From contig NC_088872.1 in assembly GCF_032884065.1 (NCBI RefSeq), positions 310,001-374,000 on the forward strand: 64,000 nt of DNA, given 5' to 3'. Source of the stretch: Artemia franciscana (lineage: Eukaryota; Arthropoda; Branchiopoda; Anostraca; Artemiidae). Both the position numbers and the translations under genes were made by a program. The stretch's first letter is position 1. The number at the start of each line of letters is the position of its first letter. Below are positions 12,354 to 31,915 of this stretch, piece by piece. The notes under the pieces were generated by a model that did no database searches, was not told the DNA's origin, and saw only the letters and a program-made list of their open reading frames with translations.

Positions 12354-15300
12354 GAGCAAGATTAATCTTCTTAAATGACAATAAAGAGAAACATTAAAAT
12401 TTAAACATGGACGTAATTATTTTGTAATTATAGGGTTACCTACTCTTCAGTTCCAAACTCTCTGCAACAAACTTCTGCAATAGTTTGTGCAATGCTCTAA
12501 TGCTTATGCGTTTTCAAAGGTAATTTTGCCGTCTAAAATTTTTTATTTAACTTTTTGTCGGTGTATGTTGGGAGAGACGACCAAAGGAAACAAAAAATTT
12601 ACAATATACATGGGCCCTTTTTTGCCTTGAAAATTAAGGATGTGAAACCGAAAGCAAGGAGCAACATTTAAACTTAAAATGAAGAGAACCTCGTCATATA
12701 AGGCATAACTTCTGTAGTTTAATATTGCTCCTTACTTTCAGTTGGAAAAAATGTTTTTTTTTTATTTAATAGAGTCAGAAATTATTTGCTTAGGAATCTC
12801 TCTGGATTTCTGGCCTGCACCATAACCCACCATTACTAAATACAATTATTCGTCACTAAACATAAGTTCACGAGAAATCAAGTAAAGAGAGCGGTATTAC
12901 AGACTAAGTTGCTTTTAGGAATGAAGCCGCCAATGTCTAGCTTTAATTTCTCTGAAAATGGGAAGTTAGATTTTAGATTATATAGTTATGGACATTGAAA
13001 TAAATTAACACGCGACCTGTTTTCAAAATAAAATACGCGTCCTGTTTTCTCTCAAAAATAAAAAAGTCATTATTTTTGAAGATAGGAGTCTGAAACCTTA
13101 TTCATAAGGTTTTCAGATACGCTGAATCTGACGGTGTGATTTTAATTTAGATCTGTTGATAGTTTTGGGGTATTTCTTCCTTTTTTAGAAACCAGGCAAT
13201 TTTTGTCAAGTTTTTAGACTTTAAATGAGTAAAACTAGTGTATTTTAATGTTCGGAAATCAGTTTAAAACCGATTTCTGTATCTATGAATTGTTATGAAA
13301 GTTTTTTTTCTAGAATATTGGTTACTATTGGGCCAGATTGCTCCTTAATTATAGTTCGTTACCGTCAACTATTTAAACAAGGAATAGAACGCACACACAT
13401 GCAGTGTAAAAAGACAAGAACAGTGTTTAAATTTCTAGTTGGAGATTTGTTAGTTGGAAAAGTAAAATTAAAATTTAGAAAGTTGAAAAAAAATTTACAA
13501 CTTCTAATGATGGTGAATCACCAATAATAAAAAATCGTACTAAAATTTACACCCCTTTCTGCTTAAAAAAACAATTTGTCATATCTTTTAATATTATATT
13601 ATTATAACAATATCTTTTAATATATTATTATATCTTTTCGGCTTAAGAAAAAACAATTTATAAGTAACGTTTATTATCATCAGCGTTTTTGTAGGTTCTT
13701 TTTTTGCTGTCGGTTGATTTGTAAATGAAAACTGAAGCAGTTAAAAGTTAGGTGGCAACTTTGTTTACGGGCAAATTCAGAAATTAATCAAGATCTTAGA
13801 CTATTGATCATGGTTATTCGAGAATCAGGTATCTACAACCCATGTTCATTGGTTATGTAACTGATTCCTTACTTTCATCAGAGCCTTGTCTTCTTTCTGC
13901 AAAATCATCAAATTGTAATGTTCCAAAGGCTCCTGCTTCTCTTGGTCTGGCAGCAGTGAAACTGACTAGGCACATGAAGAGGACGCAAATAACCTGAAAA
14001 GGAGTAATTTGATTATGTTATTCATTATTTTCAACATTCACGTTTTGTATACACATTATATAACACATTCAGGCGAAAATTAACCTCAAAGTAAATATAA
14101 TCAATTTTATGACGGTAGTGAATAAATTTTGATAATTTTGATAAGTTTTGATAATTTTATATTTATGAAATTAGAAAAGTGAAAAAATTTCAAATGTATT
14201 TTTTTTTGTATTTTGATTTCTCCCGTTTTATCGCAAAACTATATGTCACGAAATTTGTAACAGCAAAGAGGTCATAATGTGTCTTTAGCAGCTGGAGGCT
14301 TATTAATCAAGATTGGCAAGGAATGATTGCTTAGGAAATCGGAAGTCTCGTTAAACCTAAGAAATTACATCTTAGTTTTGGAATCGACCGTATCCAGGAT
14401 GGTCTTTGAGAGGGGGGCTTACAAAAGAATTTTGGGCGGGGGGATTTTACGAAAAAACTTTAAAACTTTGCTGAAATTCATTTTTGGTACGTTTTTTTGT
14501 CAGATAAATATATCGGGGGGGGGGGGGTATCAATGACCTTACCCCCTGGATACGGTCTTCAGCATACTACATAAGATGTATCTACGTGAGATACACCCAA
14601 AAAAATTCTGGTATGACCAATGTATACGAGCCAACATGGAATATGAGACAAGGAATTTGCAATTTTGCAGGAAACACTATATTATATGAGCAACAATATT
14701 ACAATAGTACAGGGGTTTAAATCCATTAAATATTTGGGATTCTGTTGAATTAGAATAATATTAATAAATTGAAGTGCATGAATCTACTATTTTTAGTAAA
14801 ATAGAAATTACTTGGATTTAAACTAATCTGAAAACCAATGGTTTTGTATAGTTTGTGAAGATGTTAGCCAATGCATTCTTTTGTAAAGTCGGTGGGTATC
14901 TGGGGCCTAAAAAACCTTTCTAGGCCCGTATTTTTGAAGATTCTATTACTGGGATGATATATCAACCATCAAAGGATCATAAATTTAACTTATGATATCC
15001 TTACATTAGGAGGACTTTATTGGGTTGATCCGTGATCAGCCCTACAACTTGGAAGCTGATGGGGGTGAAAGTTCCTGTTTCATCGTGGAAATATCACTTG
15101 ATATGCTGAATATTTGCATAATAATACTTTAGATGCACTAAACAAGCTCTTTTTGTGAAGGGTTGTACTGCAAAATTCAAATTGAATGAAAAAAATGTCT
15201 AATTTTTTGGGAACGGAGCGGAAATTGGCAAGTGTTTTAGCCTTGTACATAGTAATAATAACTTTGGGCTTGGTACTGAAAAAAAAATTTCAAAACCAAC

Positions 15301-15638
15301 TTTCAACAAAATATAAACAAAATTGTAAACGCGAAACAGTTTAGTATTTCAAGCAAAACTAAAAAGAATAAAATTCTTTTGCCCTTAAAAAAAATTTATA
15401 ATTGATTTCAATTGCTTTGGGTGTTTAAGTTGCCGTTTTTAGGAAGTTGAAGCAAAATGATAAGGTTTAGAGTAAAGAACAGGAAATTGAGGAAGGGCAA
15501 GTACGGCAACATTCCCCATAAAAAGAAAATTACCTATTTCCTTTAAGTTCTACTGCCACTTGGTAGTTTCATTAGAAAAATACATTTTTTTATTTAATAA
15601 ATTAAAAGAACGCTTACCATTGAAGTCAAAACCTTCAT
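11031..15638 (-). CDS. Gene A: secreted Gly/Tyr-rich peptide precursor, 94 aa
   Basis: Three exons join at GT-AG introns: 15618-15638 (MKVLTSM), 13873-13993 (40 codons plus 1 nt) and 11031-11173 (143 nt to TAA). The product has a signal peptide (residues 1-22, core VICVLFMCLVSF, likely cut after TAA before RPRE). A charged stretch with Arg-Arg at 41-42 follows, then NNQKRDEKGRF, and a tail of about 35 residues rich in GGYGGYG. The start is chosen because it supplies Met-Lys plus the first part of the signal peptide, and gene B has the same 21-nt first exon. Function is not known. Gly/Tyr-rich secreted peptides in arthropods and nematodes include cuticle components and antimicrobial peptides, so either is possible. 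The Arg-Arg-Gln-Gly site could be a proprotein cleavage site (inference). Introns are 1.6 and 2.7 kb. No AATAAA is seen downstream. Confidence 0.88.
12306..12349 (+). repeat. Poly-T run, 44 nt, in intron 2 of gene A
   Basis: An uninterrupted T homopolymer on the plus strand, which is poly-A in the sense of gene A. Confidence 0.95.
12615..13377 (+). mobile_element. Old, diverged copy of the Helitron-like family
   Basis: Family landmarks in order are: AAGCAAGGAGCAACATTTAA, half of the palindrome near 12630-12770, 'TTTTTGAAGATAGGAGTCTG', 'CGCTGAATCTGACGGTGTGA', and the worn 3' end (GCTCCTTAATTATAGTTCGT then a decayed hairpin). It sits in intron 2 of gene A, antisense to the gene. Heavy divergence suggests it is older than the copies in the LINE. 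Confidence 0.6.
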
Positions 15639-15683
15639 TTTACAGTTTTAAGTTCTGTTTTTCACCACTGCACAATTTCAATC

Positions 15684-15716
15684 TGATATCTTCTTGCAGA
15701 TTTTCAATGCTTATAT
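15684..15716 (-). promoter_or_regulatory. Core promoter of gene A (TATA and initiator)
   Basis: On the minus strand CAGCAGATATAAG contains a TATA box (15715-15710). Thirty-one nt from the first T of TATAAG lies the A of TCAGAT (15686-15681), matching an arthropod TCAG-type initiator. The 46-nt leader from there to the ATG (15638) aligns along its length with the leader of gene B, including TCAGATT, TGGTGAAAAA and AAATGAAG. The same box spacing in a diverged paralogue makes this stronger than a lone TATA match. Confidence 0.75.
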
Positions 15717-16744
15717 CTGCTGATAATAGCCTTTGCATAATCTTCAATCAAGGTCTTTTAAAACAACTGTAGTTGAATCTTAAATCAAAACAATTTCTTT
15801 TTCTCTTATATTTGTGGTTAAAGCAATTGCAGCAAAATAGCAAATACCAACCAAAGTTGATATTATAACTGAAATTTTTAAAAATAAATAAAAGATATAT
15901 ACACAATGACATAATCTTCATTTAATTATGAATCAGTAATACTATCTCGTATCATTTTCGTTCTTTAATTGCAAATTAATGTCATGTCATTTATACAATT
16001 TAATTGTGAAAACAAATCTCCTTGAATTTTGAAGAAGAACTTTATATTGACCAAATAAGGCAGCATATTGAAACAAAAAGGGACCATTGGAGTCATTATT
16101 GTCCAAATAATTCCTATAAGGAGTTAATCCCCTATTTTGATAATCATAGAAAAAATTGTAAATTAGTTTGTGTATCATTATTTTTTTTTTTTTTTTTTAG
16201 TTCTACGCTACTAAAGGGGCACTAGAACGTTGTCGAGATCCGTTTAAGTGCTCTTTAAGAAGCAACTGAATGCAGGTTACCTCGTTCTATATATCTTTGT
16301 TTAAATTGGCATTGTAAAGTGTCATAGGCTATGAAAAGGTTTAAAAAGTTCATTAATGTGTGATTCAGGACTAGGCTACTATCTATTTCTGTTTTGACAG
16401 CGAGACTTGATTGCGAACTGCTCTCGTTAAACAAGAATAAAAACTGTAGGATTAGAATCGTGGCAGTTGGTACTCTTTAAACAGAGGACAACAATCCCCC
16501 ATCTCAAAAACTTCCACCTTTTCTAAATATTAAAATACGTTCATATTGTGCCTAAAGTCATTTTTAAACGTAACAGGTAAAAATCACTTGTTTTTGTGAT
16601 GAGTGTTAATATGTTGTGCGCTAGAGCCATAGATACTATTTTTGATTTCAGTTGCTACCAATCTAATTAAATTTGTAGTTTTATTTAGAGATTTTTCCAT
16701 AGAATATAGTACCATCCATCTTTTCCGTTTCATAATTATAGCAG
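15717..16744. other. Intergenic upstream of gene A
   Basis: AT-rich, no exon or element recognised. It could hold upstream control sequence for gene A. A T-run lies at 16180-16198. Confidence 0.5.
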
Positions 16745-18665
16745 CAGCTACAACCTAGAAACAAGAGCTAAGAGCTCATATGGCACTTGTGACGAGGTCG
16801 GAAGAGCCAAGAGCTCATATTTTATGAGCTTTAGCTAACTTCTAAGAATCAAGGGATTGACTTAAAAGGAAAATCAGAGGCTTAAAGCCGGTCGGGATTT
16901 AAAATAACTGAGTCACGAAGCCCTTCTAAATATCAAAATTCATTACGATCCGATCACCCACTCGTAAGTTATAAATATCTAATTTTTTCAAATTTTTCCT
17001 CTCCCTTCAGCCCCCCCCCCCCGATAGTCGAATCGTGGATTTGTTCAGATTTCGGACACGCCTATCAATCTTCACCGCCCTAGCACGTTCAGAAGCTCCA
17101 AACTCGCCAAAGCACTGAACCCGACCCCCCTAACTCTCCCAAAGAGAGTGGATCTATTACGGTTATGTCAATTACGTATCTACGAAATTTATTTATTCTA
17201 CCCACCAAGTTTCATCCCGATTTATCCACTCTAAGCGTTTTCCAAGATTTCCTGTCCCCCCCCCCCAAATCCCCCCAATTTCAACATATCAATGTCAACA
17301 TAGGATTTGAAATAAGAACTCTGAGACAAGAGTTCCTTCTAAATATCAAATTTCATTAAGATCTGGTCAACCGTTCTTAAGTTAAAAATACCTCAATCTT
17401 TCTAATTTTTCCAAATGAACACCCCCCAGCTCCCCAAAAGAGAACGGATCCCTTCCAGTCAGGTCAATCATATATCTATAATTTTTGCTTATTCTTCCCA
17501 TCAAGTTTCATCCCGATCTCTCCATTCTAAGTGTTTTCCAAGATTTTTGTTTCCCCCCTCCTGCCACCTATGTCCCCGAATCCGATTCGAATTAAAAGTG
17601 GAGCGTCTGAGACATAATATCCTTCTACATATCAAGTTTCATTAAGATCCTAACACCCCTCAATTTTCGCGTTTTCCGAGAATTCCGGTTTGCCCCTCCG
17701 ACTCCCCTAATGTTACCAGATATGGTCGGGATTGAAAATTAAAGCTCTAAGGCACAAGATCCCTCTAAATTTATTTCACTAAGATCAACCATTCGTAAGT
17801 TTACAAATACCTCATTTTTTCTAATTTTTCGGATTACTCCCCCCCCCCTGACTCCACCAAAGAGAGTGCATCTGTTCTTGTTATGTCTGTCACGTATCTT
17901 GGACTTGTGCTTATTCTTCCCACCAAGTTTCATACTGATCTCTCCACTTTAAGCGTTTTCCAAGATTTCCGGTCCCCCCAAACCCTCCCCTCCCCAATGA
18001 AGCTGGATTCGGTCAGGATTTAAAATAACAGATCTTGGTTGCGAGGTCCTTCCAAAAATGAAATTTCATTAAGATTCGATCTCTCTTTCGTAAGTTTAAT
18101 TTTCTTAGTTTTTCAGAATTAACCCCTCTCCCCCCCCCACAACTCTCCCAAATAGAATGGATCCGTTCCGGTTATGTCAATCACGTATCTAGGACTTAAG
18201 CTTATTTTTCCCAACAAATTTCATCCCGATCCCTCACTCTAAGCGTTTTCCAAGATTTTAGGTCCCCCCAACTCCCCCTAATGTTACCGGATTCGGTCAG
18301 GATTTAAAATAAGAGCTCTGAGACACTATATCCTTCTAAATATCAAATTTAATTAATATCCGATCACCAGTTGGTAAGTTAAAAATACCTCCTTTTTCTG
18401 ATTTTTCTGATTTTACCGTCGCCCCCCCCCCTCAGATGGTCGAATCGAGGAAATAATAATTATTAGTTTAATTTGGTCTGGTTCCTGATACGTCTGCAAA
18501 ACTTAATCGTCCTAGCTTACCTGGATGTGCCTAAACTAGCAAAACCGGGACAGACAGACTGACAGACAGACCGACAGACCGACCAACAGACTGACAGAAT
18601 CTGCGATCACTATACGTCACTTGGTAGATACTAAGTGCACAAAAAGAAAAATCGACTCTTTGTAA
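16745..18665 (-). repeat. 1.9-kb element with ~300-bp tandem units (copy 2)
   Basis: The reverse-oriented counterpart of 2790-4735. The tail GAGCTC/AGAGCTAAGAGCTCATA lies near 16765-16830, then about five units with CCCCCC runs and 'AAATTTCATTAAGATC'. The head has the GTCTGTC-type tract (here as complement, GACAGACAGACCGACAG near 18555) and the CACTTGGTAGATACTAAGTG inverted repeat near 18618. Open reading in some units is accidental and repeats with the unit. Confidence 0.8.
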
Positions 18666-19513
18666 CGGAAGTTTAGAAAACAAACCTTCAGAGTAATTAT
18701 TTCATATAATTCTATTTGAGCAGGAGTATTTTTTCTTGATATCTATGTAAGATATCCTTGATATCTCGAGTCTTTGTTTTGGCAAAAACTTTAAACGTTA
18801 TTTTGAAAAGTTATTTTTGATATGTTTGTCAATATCTGTTATCTATTTCAAATCAAAAACAAAGACAATTTATATAAAGAGAGACAAAGAAAATAAATCT
18901 TTTGGTTACTGTATTTGCATTATCTACCCCTTATTTAAAATATGGCTTTCCAGACAAGCTTTCTTCTATATTTAAATATTTAAATATCCTATATTTTAAA
19001 TTAGGCCACCCATTTGGTGGCTTAGAAAAATTTCATAGACTTTTTTGATTAATATTCTTTTTTAATCTTCCCATTGACCATAATGGTAAAAATATCTTCT
19101 GCCACCCATTGTATAATTTTAATTACCCCCCCCCCCCCTATTTTAGGTTTTATTCCTAACTGTTAGACATAAAATAGCATAATTCATTTAAAGTGTTTGC
19201 AAAGAAGTGAAAGGAAAAGTAGATCGTTAGTTTTAAATGATTTGGGTATAAGCATTTCAATATAAAAAACTTAATACGTAATGAAGTTTAAACAATTATT
19301 ACAGTATGAATTCTATAATAATTTGGATTATTGTGTGTGGCAAAGTAATTAATTAATCATTACAGGGTATGTATTAAAAAAAACTAGCTAATTCAAGCGT
19401 CTGGTGCTATGATTTATTTTGAAACAAATAGGACATGGTATTGGAAAAGAGTTTGAAAGGAATTTGTTGTAAATATAAAAAACAAACTTGCAAGCATTGA
19501 ACATAAAAAAAAA
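18666..19513. other. Intergenic, no gene seen
   Basis: AT-rich. A C-run lies near 19126-19138. It ends at the A-rich target (AACATAAAAAAAAA) of the next insertion. Confidence 0.5.
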
Positions 19514-21185
19514 TCAAACAGTTCGTGGTAACAAACTGTAGTCAGGGCAACCCGGCTCAATAGCAACCAAAACTCTAAAAAAGGGGATATTAATTCCAAT
19601 AGTTACATCAAAAGAATCGCATTTTCAGTCTGATTTTACATATATAAGTTTCATCAAGTTTAATCTTACCGATCAAAAGTTGCGAGCCTGAGAGAATTCG
19701 CCTTATCTTAGAAAACCGGGAGAAACGTCCCCTAAAAGTCATTGAATCTTAACAAAAATTTTACTATCAATCACATTACTATAAAATGTGAAATTTTGCA
19801 TATTTGCCAGAAGACAGATCACGGATTGATGTTTATTTGTCTTTTTTTTCCAAGGGTGATCATATTGACCCAGTGTTGCTACAATGTCGCGAGAGGGCTG
19901 ATTATAACGAAAATTAAGAGTTCTAGAGTTCTAGTGTTGAACATTTTGTTCAACATAGTCAAAAAGCTTAATAATTATGTCTTTCGAGACGAATTTATCC
20001 CTCACAGTCCCCAGGGGAGACTGTGGTATTAAAAGTTCTAATGCCCTTTATAAGTGACAAAAAACATTGGAGGGCACATAGGCCACCTCCCAAGCTCCTT
20101 TTTTCCCAAAGTCACCGGATTAAAATTCTGAGATAGCCATTTTGTTCAACATTGTCAATAACCAACATACTGAAATGCTTATTGGGAAGTGTACAGACGT
20201 TTTCAGAGGGACATTTTCGTGTTGAAGGGGGGGTGGTTGGGGAAAGGGACTACGTGGGGGGATCCATGGAGTAATTTATTATGAGGGAAGAGAATTTTCA
20301 TGAAGGGGCTGCAGAATTTTCTAGCATTATTAAAAAAAAAACAATGAGAAAATAAAAAATTAAAAAATTTCAGGTGGAAGTGAGAAGCAGAATTAAAATC
20401 TAGGAAGAACAGAAATTATTACGAAAATAAGAGGTTTGATATCCTCCAAAACACCTCGCTCTTTACGCTAATTTTTTTAAAGTATTTTCAATCATATATT
20501 TTACAACCCTTGTGATTCAGGGCTTATTCTTAAAGATTTGGGGAAAAGTTCAAGCTTTAGTGTAAAGAGCAAAATATTTACGGGGAGGCGAACCCTCTCA
20601 GATACATAATAAAAATCCCCAAATAAATAAGTTATTTACTTAAGTTACTTCGTAAGGTACTTATGTTTATTACTAGCAAAGATGTTTAAAAAAAATCTAG
20701 TTATATTTTTAAGTAACAAAAAATTGGAGGGCGACTAGGCCTCCTCTCCCATCCCTTTTTTTATCAAAATCATCCGATCAAAACTATGAAAAAGCCATGT
20801 AGCACAAAAATATAATATACTAAGTTTACTTTATTTATTGATTTGCGGTGAGTCAAAATCAAAACATGTATTAATTCAAAAACGTTCAGAAATTAAACAA
20901 AAAAATTTTTTTAGCTGCAAGTAAGGAGCGACATTAAAACTTAAAACGAATAGAAATTATTCCGTATATGAAAGGGGTTGTCCCCTCCTCAACGCCTCGC
21001 TCTTTCCGCTAAAGTTTTTATTGTTTTAAAAAGTAGAGTTCTGAGAGAGAGTCGAACTTTAGCGCAAAGAGCCAGGCTTTGAAGAGGGGACAACCCCTTT
21101 CATATACGGAATAATTTCTGTTCGTTTTAAGTTTTAATGTCGCTCCATACTTGCAGTTATATATAAACTTGTTTTTTTTATTTAA
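19514..21185 (-). mobile_element. Helitron-like repeat, full-length copy
   Basis: On the plus strand it starts TCAAACAGTTCGTGGTAAC (3' terminal hairpin reversed) and ends TTTTTTTATTTAA. The flanks are A at 19513 and T at 21186, so again it lies between A and T. The palindrome occupies about 20895-21185, with inner arms around CGCCTCGCTCTTTCCGCTAAAG and its worn complement. The second hairpin lies near 20440-20590. No coding capacity. Confidence 0.82.
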
Positions 21186-22945
21186 TAGCTTTTTAGATCC
21201 ATTTTTGTTATTTTGTGTCACCTACAAGAATTGCATCTGGGGCTTTTAATAGCCGCACCTCCCTTACTGCACTACTAGTAGGATGGGTATCTCTGTGCCA
21301 AGTTTAAAAAACAAATGCCATTTATTGGCCATGGTATTTGGCTCTGGCTTGGTTCTTGCGGGTATTCAGTGCCGGGTATATGTTTGAAATTTTCCTTTTT
21401 AGTGTGTCTTTTTATTCTATTTTTCTGGGACCCACCATTCCTGGTATATTAGCCTTGGGTAGAGGGGGTAAATAATTTGTCTTATTTTTCAAATTTATCT
21501 TTAAATAAATCTACTATCTGCTAAAATGATAGCTATTTTCAAATAGCTGAAAACTATTTGTAGTTTTTCTAATGAGGCTCTCCAGTCGAAATTTCTTGTT
21601 TAGTTTATGCTGTAAGGAGCCTAAGTTTCTTGTAAACTAGGTTCTAGCTTCTGCTGCAATTTTTAAGTGAAAAAACGACGGAAGGCACAACAAAGACACA
21701 CATTTTCACAGAAATACAAAAAAAAAACAAAAAAACAGATAGATTTGGCACCATCTAAGAAAAAAAAATTAAAACCAGGGCGCTAGTGTGTAACGCCTTA
21801 GCATTCATTGTCAGGAGAGTAGCCTATTCGACTTTAGCGTTTAGTTATATTAGTTATATTCAATTATAATATATAATTTTAATTATATTAATATATATTA
21901 TATTAATATATATAATTATATAATTATCAATTATAATTATATTATATAATTAGTTATATTCAAATGATTACTTCTAGTGCAAGATAACTGTATTTATAAA
22001 ATAAGAACTTGGTGGAACTTTTCATGATGGGAGATTGCAAACCTCTGGTTAAGAGTTTTCAATATTTCAACTGAAGTTATTTGGATGGTATATTTATAAT
22101 ACTTATTGGCCGTCATTGTGAGTGGTTTCCAAACCGTTTTAAGAATTCCTCAGAATTTTTGTCGCTATTAAATCTTAGCATTAAGACTCAAATGACATTT
22201 GTTACTCCTGAATCGAGTTATATATTTTTCTCATTGGTAGTTTATTTTTCAAAGACATTATTCAATTTCAAATTACTACGGCAGCTTGTAAAATTTTGGA
22301 GAGGTATCCGAGTTTAGAAATCGTAATTTGGAAGTTTAGAATATTACAAAACACGGATTATAATTATGCGCTTGTTATGCTAATCAGTCTTTCTCCTCAA
22401 GGACAGGTATCTCGCCATTTTGTATTCCCATTAGTACTTTTTGAAGGGAAGGTATGAGTGAAGGGAATTATAAGTATGAGTTTATTACAAATCATAGGAA
22501 TGCGAGCATTAACTTTATATAAGCCTTTAAAAAGCTCTCTAAGTTGTTTTAGCCTCTCCACTTCAAACAAAAAAATTGATAAACAGTCTAGAACCTGATT
22601 TTATTGAAAATTAAAAAATTGGTCACTGGAACCTCCATTTGAGCATTTTGGACGATTTTGGTCAATTTAACAGTGCGGATACAGAACAGAATTATGTAAC
22701 AAATCCTATTAATTTGTTTTCACTATCAACTATTACTATTGCTTTTGCAATCGATGTTCCTGAGGCAACTTTAAATAAAACGTTTGTCTCACTAGACTGT
22801 TGTTTTGCTGTTTTTTTTTTTCAATTAAGTTTTCAACTTAAGGTTACAACCAGACGTGGTTTGCAATATATTTTGATACTAAATTACGCAGCAGCTAGCC
22901 GACAAGTCCTTGGTTAACGATCATGTGATGGCTGCCACCAGCAAA
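21186..22945. other. Intergenic upstream of gene B, with AT-rich palindromic block
   Basis: A block at about 21843-21965 is almost pure A/T with nested inverted motifs (TTATATTAATATATAATT types). The rest is unremarkable. The open stretch at 22639-22917 lacks an ATG and recognisable protein character. Control sequence for gene B probably lies at the right end. Confidence 0.5.
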
Positions 22946-22980
22946 TATAAAGAATGAAACATATCAGAAGAAATTCAGAT
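22946..22980 (+). promoter_or_regulatory. Core promoter of gene B (TATA and initiator)
   Basis: CAGCAAATATAAAG carries TATAAAG at 22946-22952. The A of the initiator TCAGAT (22975-22980) is at 22977, 31 nt from the first T. The 47-nt leader to the ATG at 23024 is homologous to that of gene A. TATA context, spacing, initiator and leader are all conserved between the two genes. Confidence 0.78.
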
Positions 22981-23023
22981 TAAAACTGTTAACTGGTGAA
23001 AAAAGAAAACTTTAAATTATAGA

Positions 23024-30691
<7,668 letters not shown>

Positions 30692-30754
30692 ACAAAAAGT
30701 ATTATGGAATAATTATGAATTTTCTGTTAATTGTTTGTTAACCTAATTTTATAT

Positions 30755-30760
30755 AATAAA
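30755..30760 (+). terminator. Poly(A) signal AATAAA of gene B
   Basis: A canonical hexamer 64 nt after the stop codon. Genes A and C keep the surrounding AATTTTATA context but lack the exact hexamer. Confidence 0.65.
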
Positions 30761-30974
30761 CATATATATTTTTTTCATTTCACACGCACTTTCACCATTA
30801 TCTAAACATACCATAGGGATTTATGGAAATTACAAAAATTCACAGTTTAACCTACTATGAAAATATAGCATAGTATATGTACCTTTAGTTTCGGCATTTT
30901 CTACAACTCTGAAAATTCTGAGAAACACTGTATTGGTAGAATTTCTCAAAAACCAAATAGAGTACGTGTATGTA

Positions 30975-31915
30975 TTTTAACAGAAATATAGATGAAATCT
31001 ATCAGACTATCCATGTACATGAAGGAGCTAGTGTATTCAACAAAACCGAAAATATTAATAACAGAAATCTGGTATTGGAGGTCATCCAAAAGAATTTTAA
31101 GTTTCCCTGCCTGTCCATAATAAAATAAAAAATAAAAGTGCAGTGAAAGAAATACATATATATTTTACATAGAAATACATATACATACAATACAATAAAT
31201 TTTAGAGGATAATAAACGTGTAGTGAAAGATTTCACTACACTGATGTCTTATTTTATTTATTTCGTGCCAAAAATCTACAAATGTATTTTTCCAGAAATA
31301 CAGATTAAATCTATAAGACTATCCATGCACATGAAGAAGCAAGTATTTTCAACAAAACTGAAAGTATAAAAAGAGAAATCTGGTATAAACAAATATGTTA
31401 AAAGAACCTAATATTAATAACACTGACTCCAAATATATAAAGTTCAGTCAGTCAGTTTTCAATGATTAATCATATTTTTAACATAAGAAAATTCGTGCAA
31501 TGAAATAATGAGACACATCTACGAAAGTGGGGGCGATCTAGACGGAAATCTAGTCACCAAATTAAACAAGTCTAATAAACCTTTACTAGTGGTTTCACGC
31601 CCAAATATTAAAAAAGAATATATTCTCAAAAAAATGCTTCGAACATGAATACATTTATCAATTGTATTAAAAAAGGGTGATTGTGTAAAACTAATGTATT
31701 TAGATACTAGAAAGGGGATATCCAAAAGTATTTTTAGTTCTTTGGCCTGTCCATAATAAAAAAAATAAAAATAAAAGTGCAGTGAAAGAAATACATATAT
31801 ACATTTTAAATAGAAATGCATATACGATACAATACATTTCAGAGTGTAAAAAAGTGTAGTGAAAGATATTACTAATCTGATATCTTATATTTGTCATTTT
31901 GTGCCCAAAATCTAC
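30975..31915 (+). repeat. Imperfect tandem duplication, two units
   Basis: Unit 1 (about 30975-31285) and unit 2 (about 31290-31915) share, in order, ACTATCCATG.ACATGAAG, AACAAAAC.GAAA.TAT, CCTGTCCATAATAAAA, AAAAGTGCAGTGAAAGAAAT and GTGTAGTGAAAGAT. Unit 2 is longer because of about 300 extra bases near 31390-31690. Open stretches on the minus strand follow the duplication and have no protein character. Confidence 0.7.

Noticed and set aside
17165-17645. Plus-strand ORFs in the 300-bp units
   Set aside because: They recur with the tandem unit and share an ending only because the DNA repeats.
22639-22917. 92-codon open stretch just upstream of gene B
   Set aside because: It starts at a non-ATG codon, has no splice support or recognisable motif, and lies before the predicted promoter.
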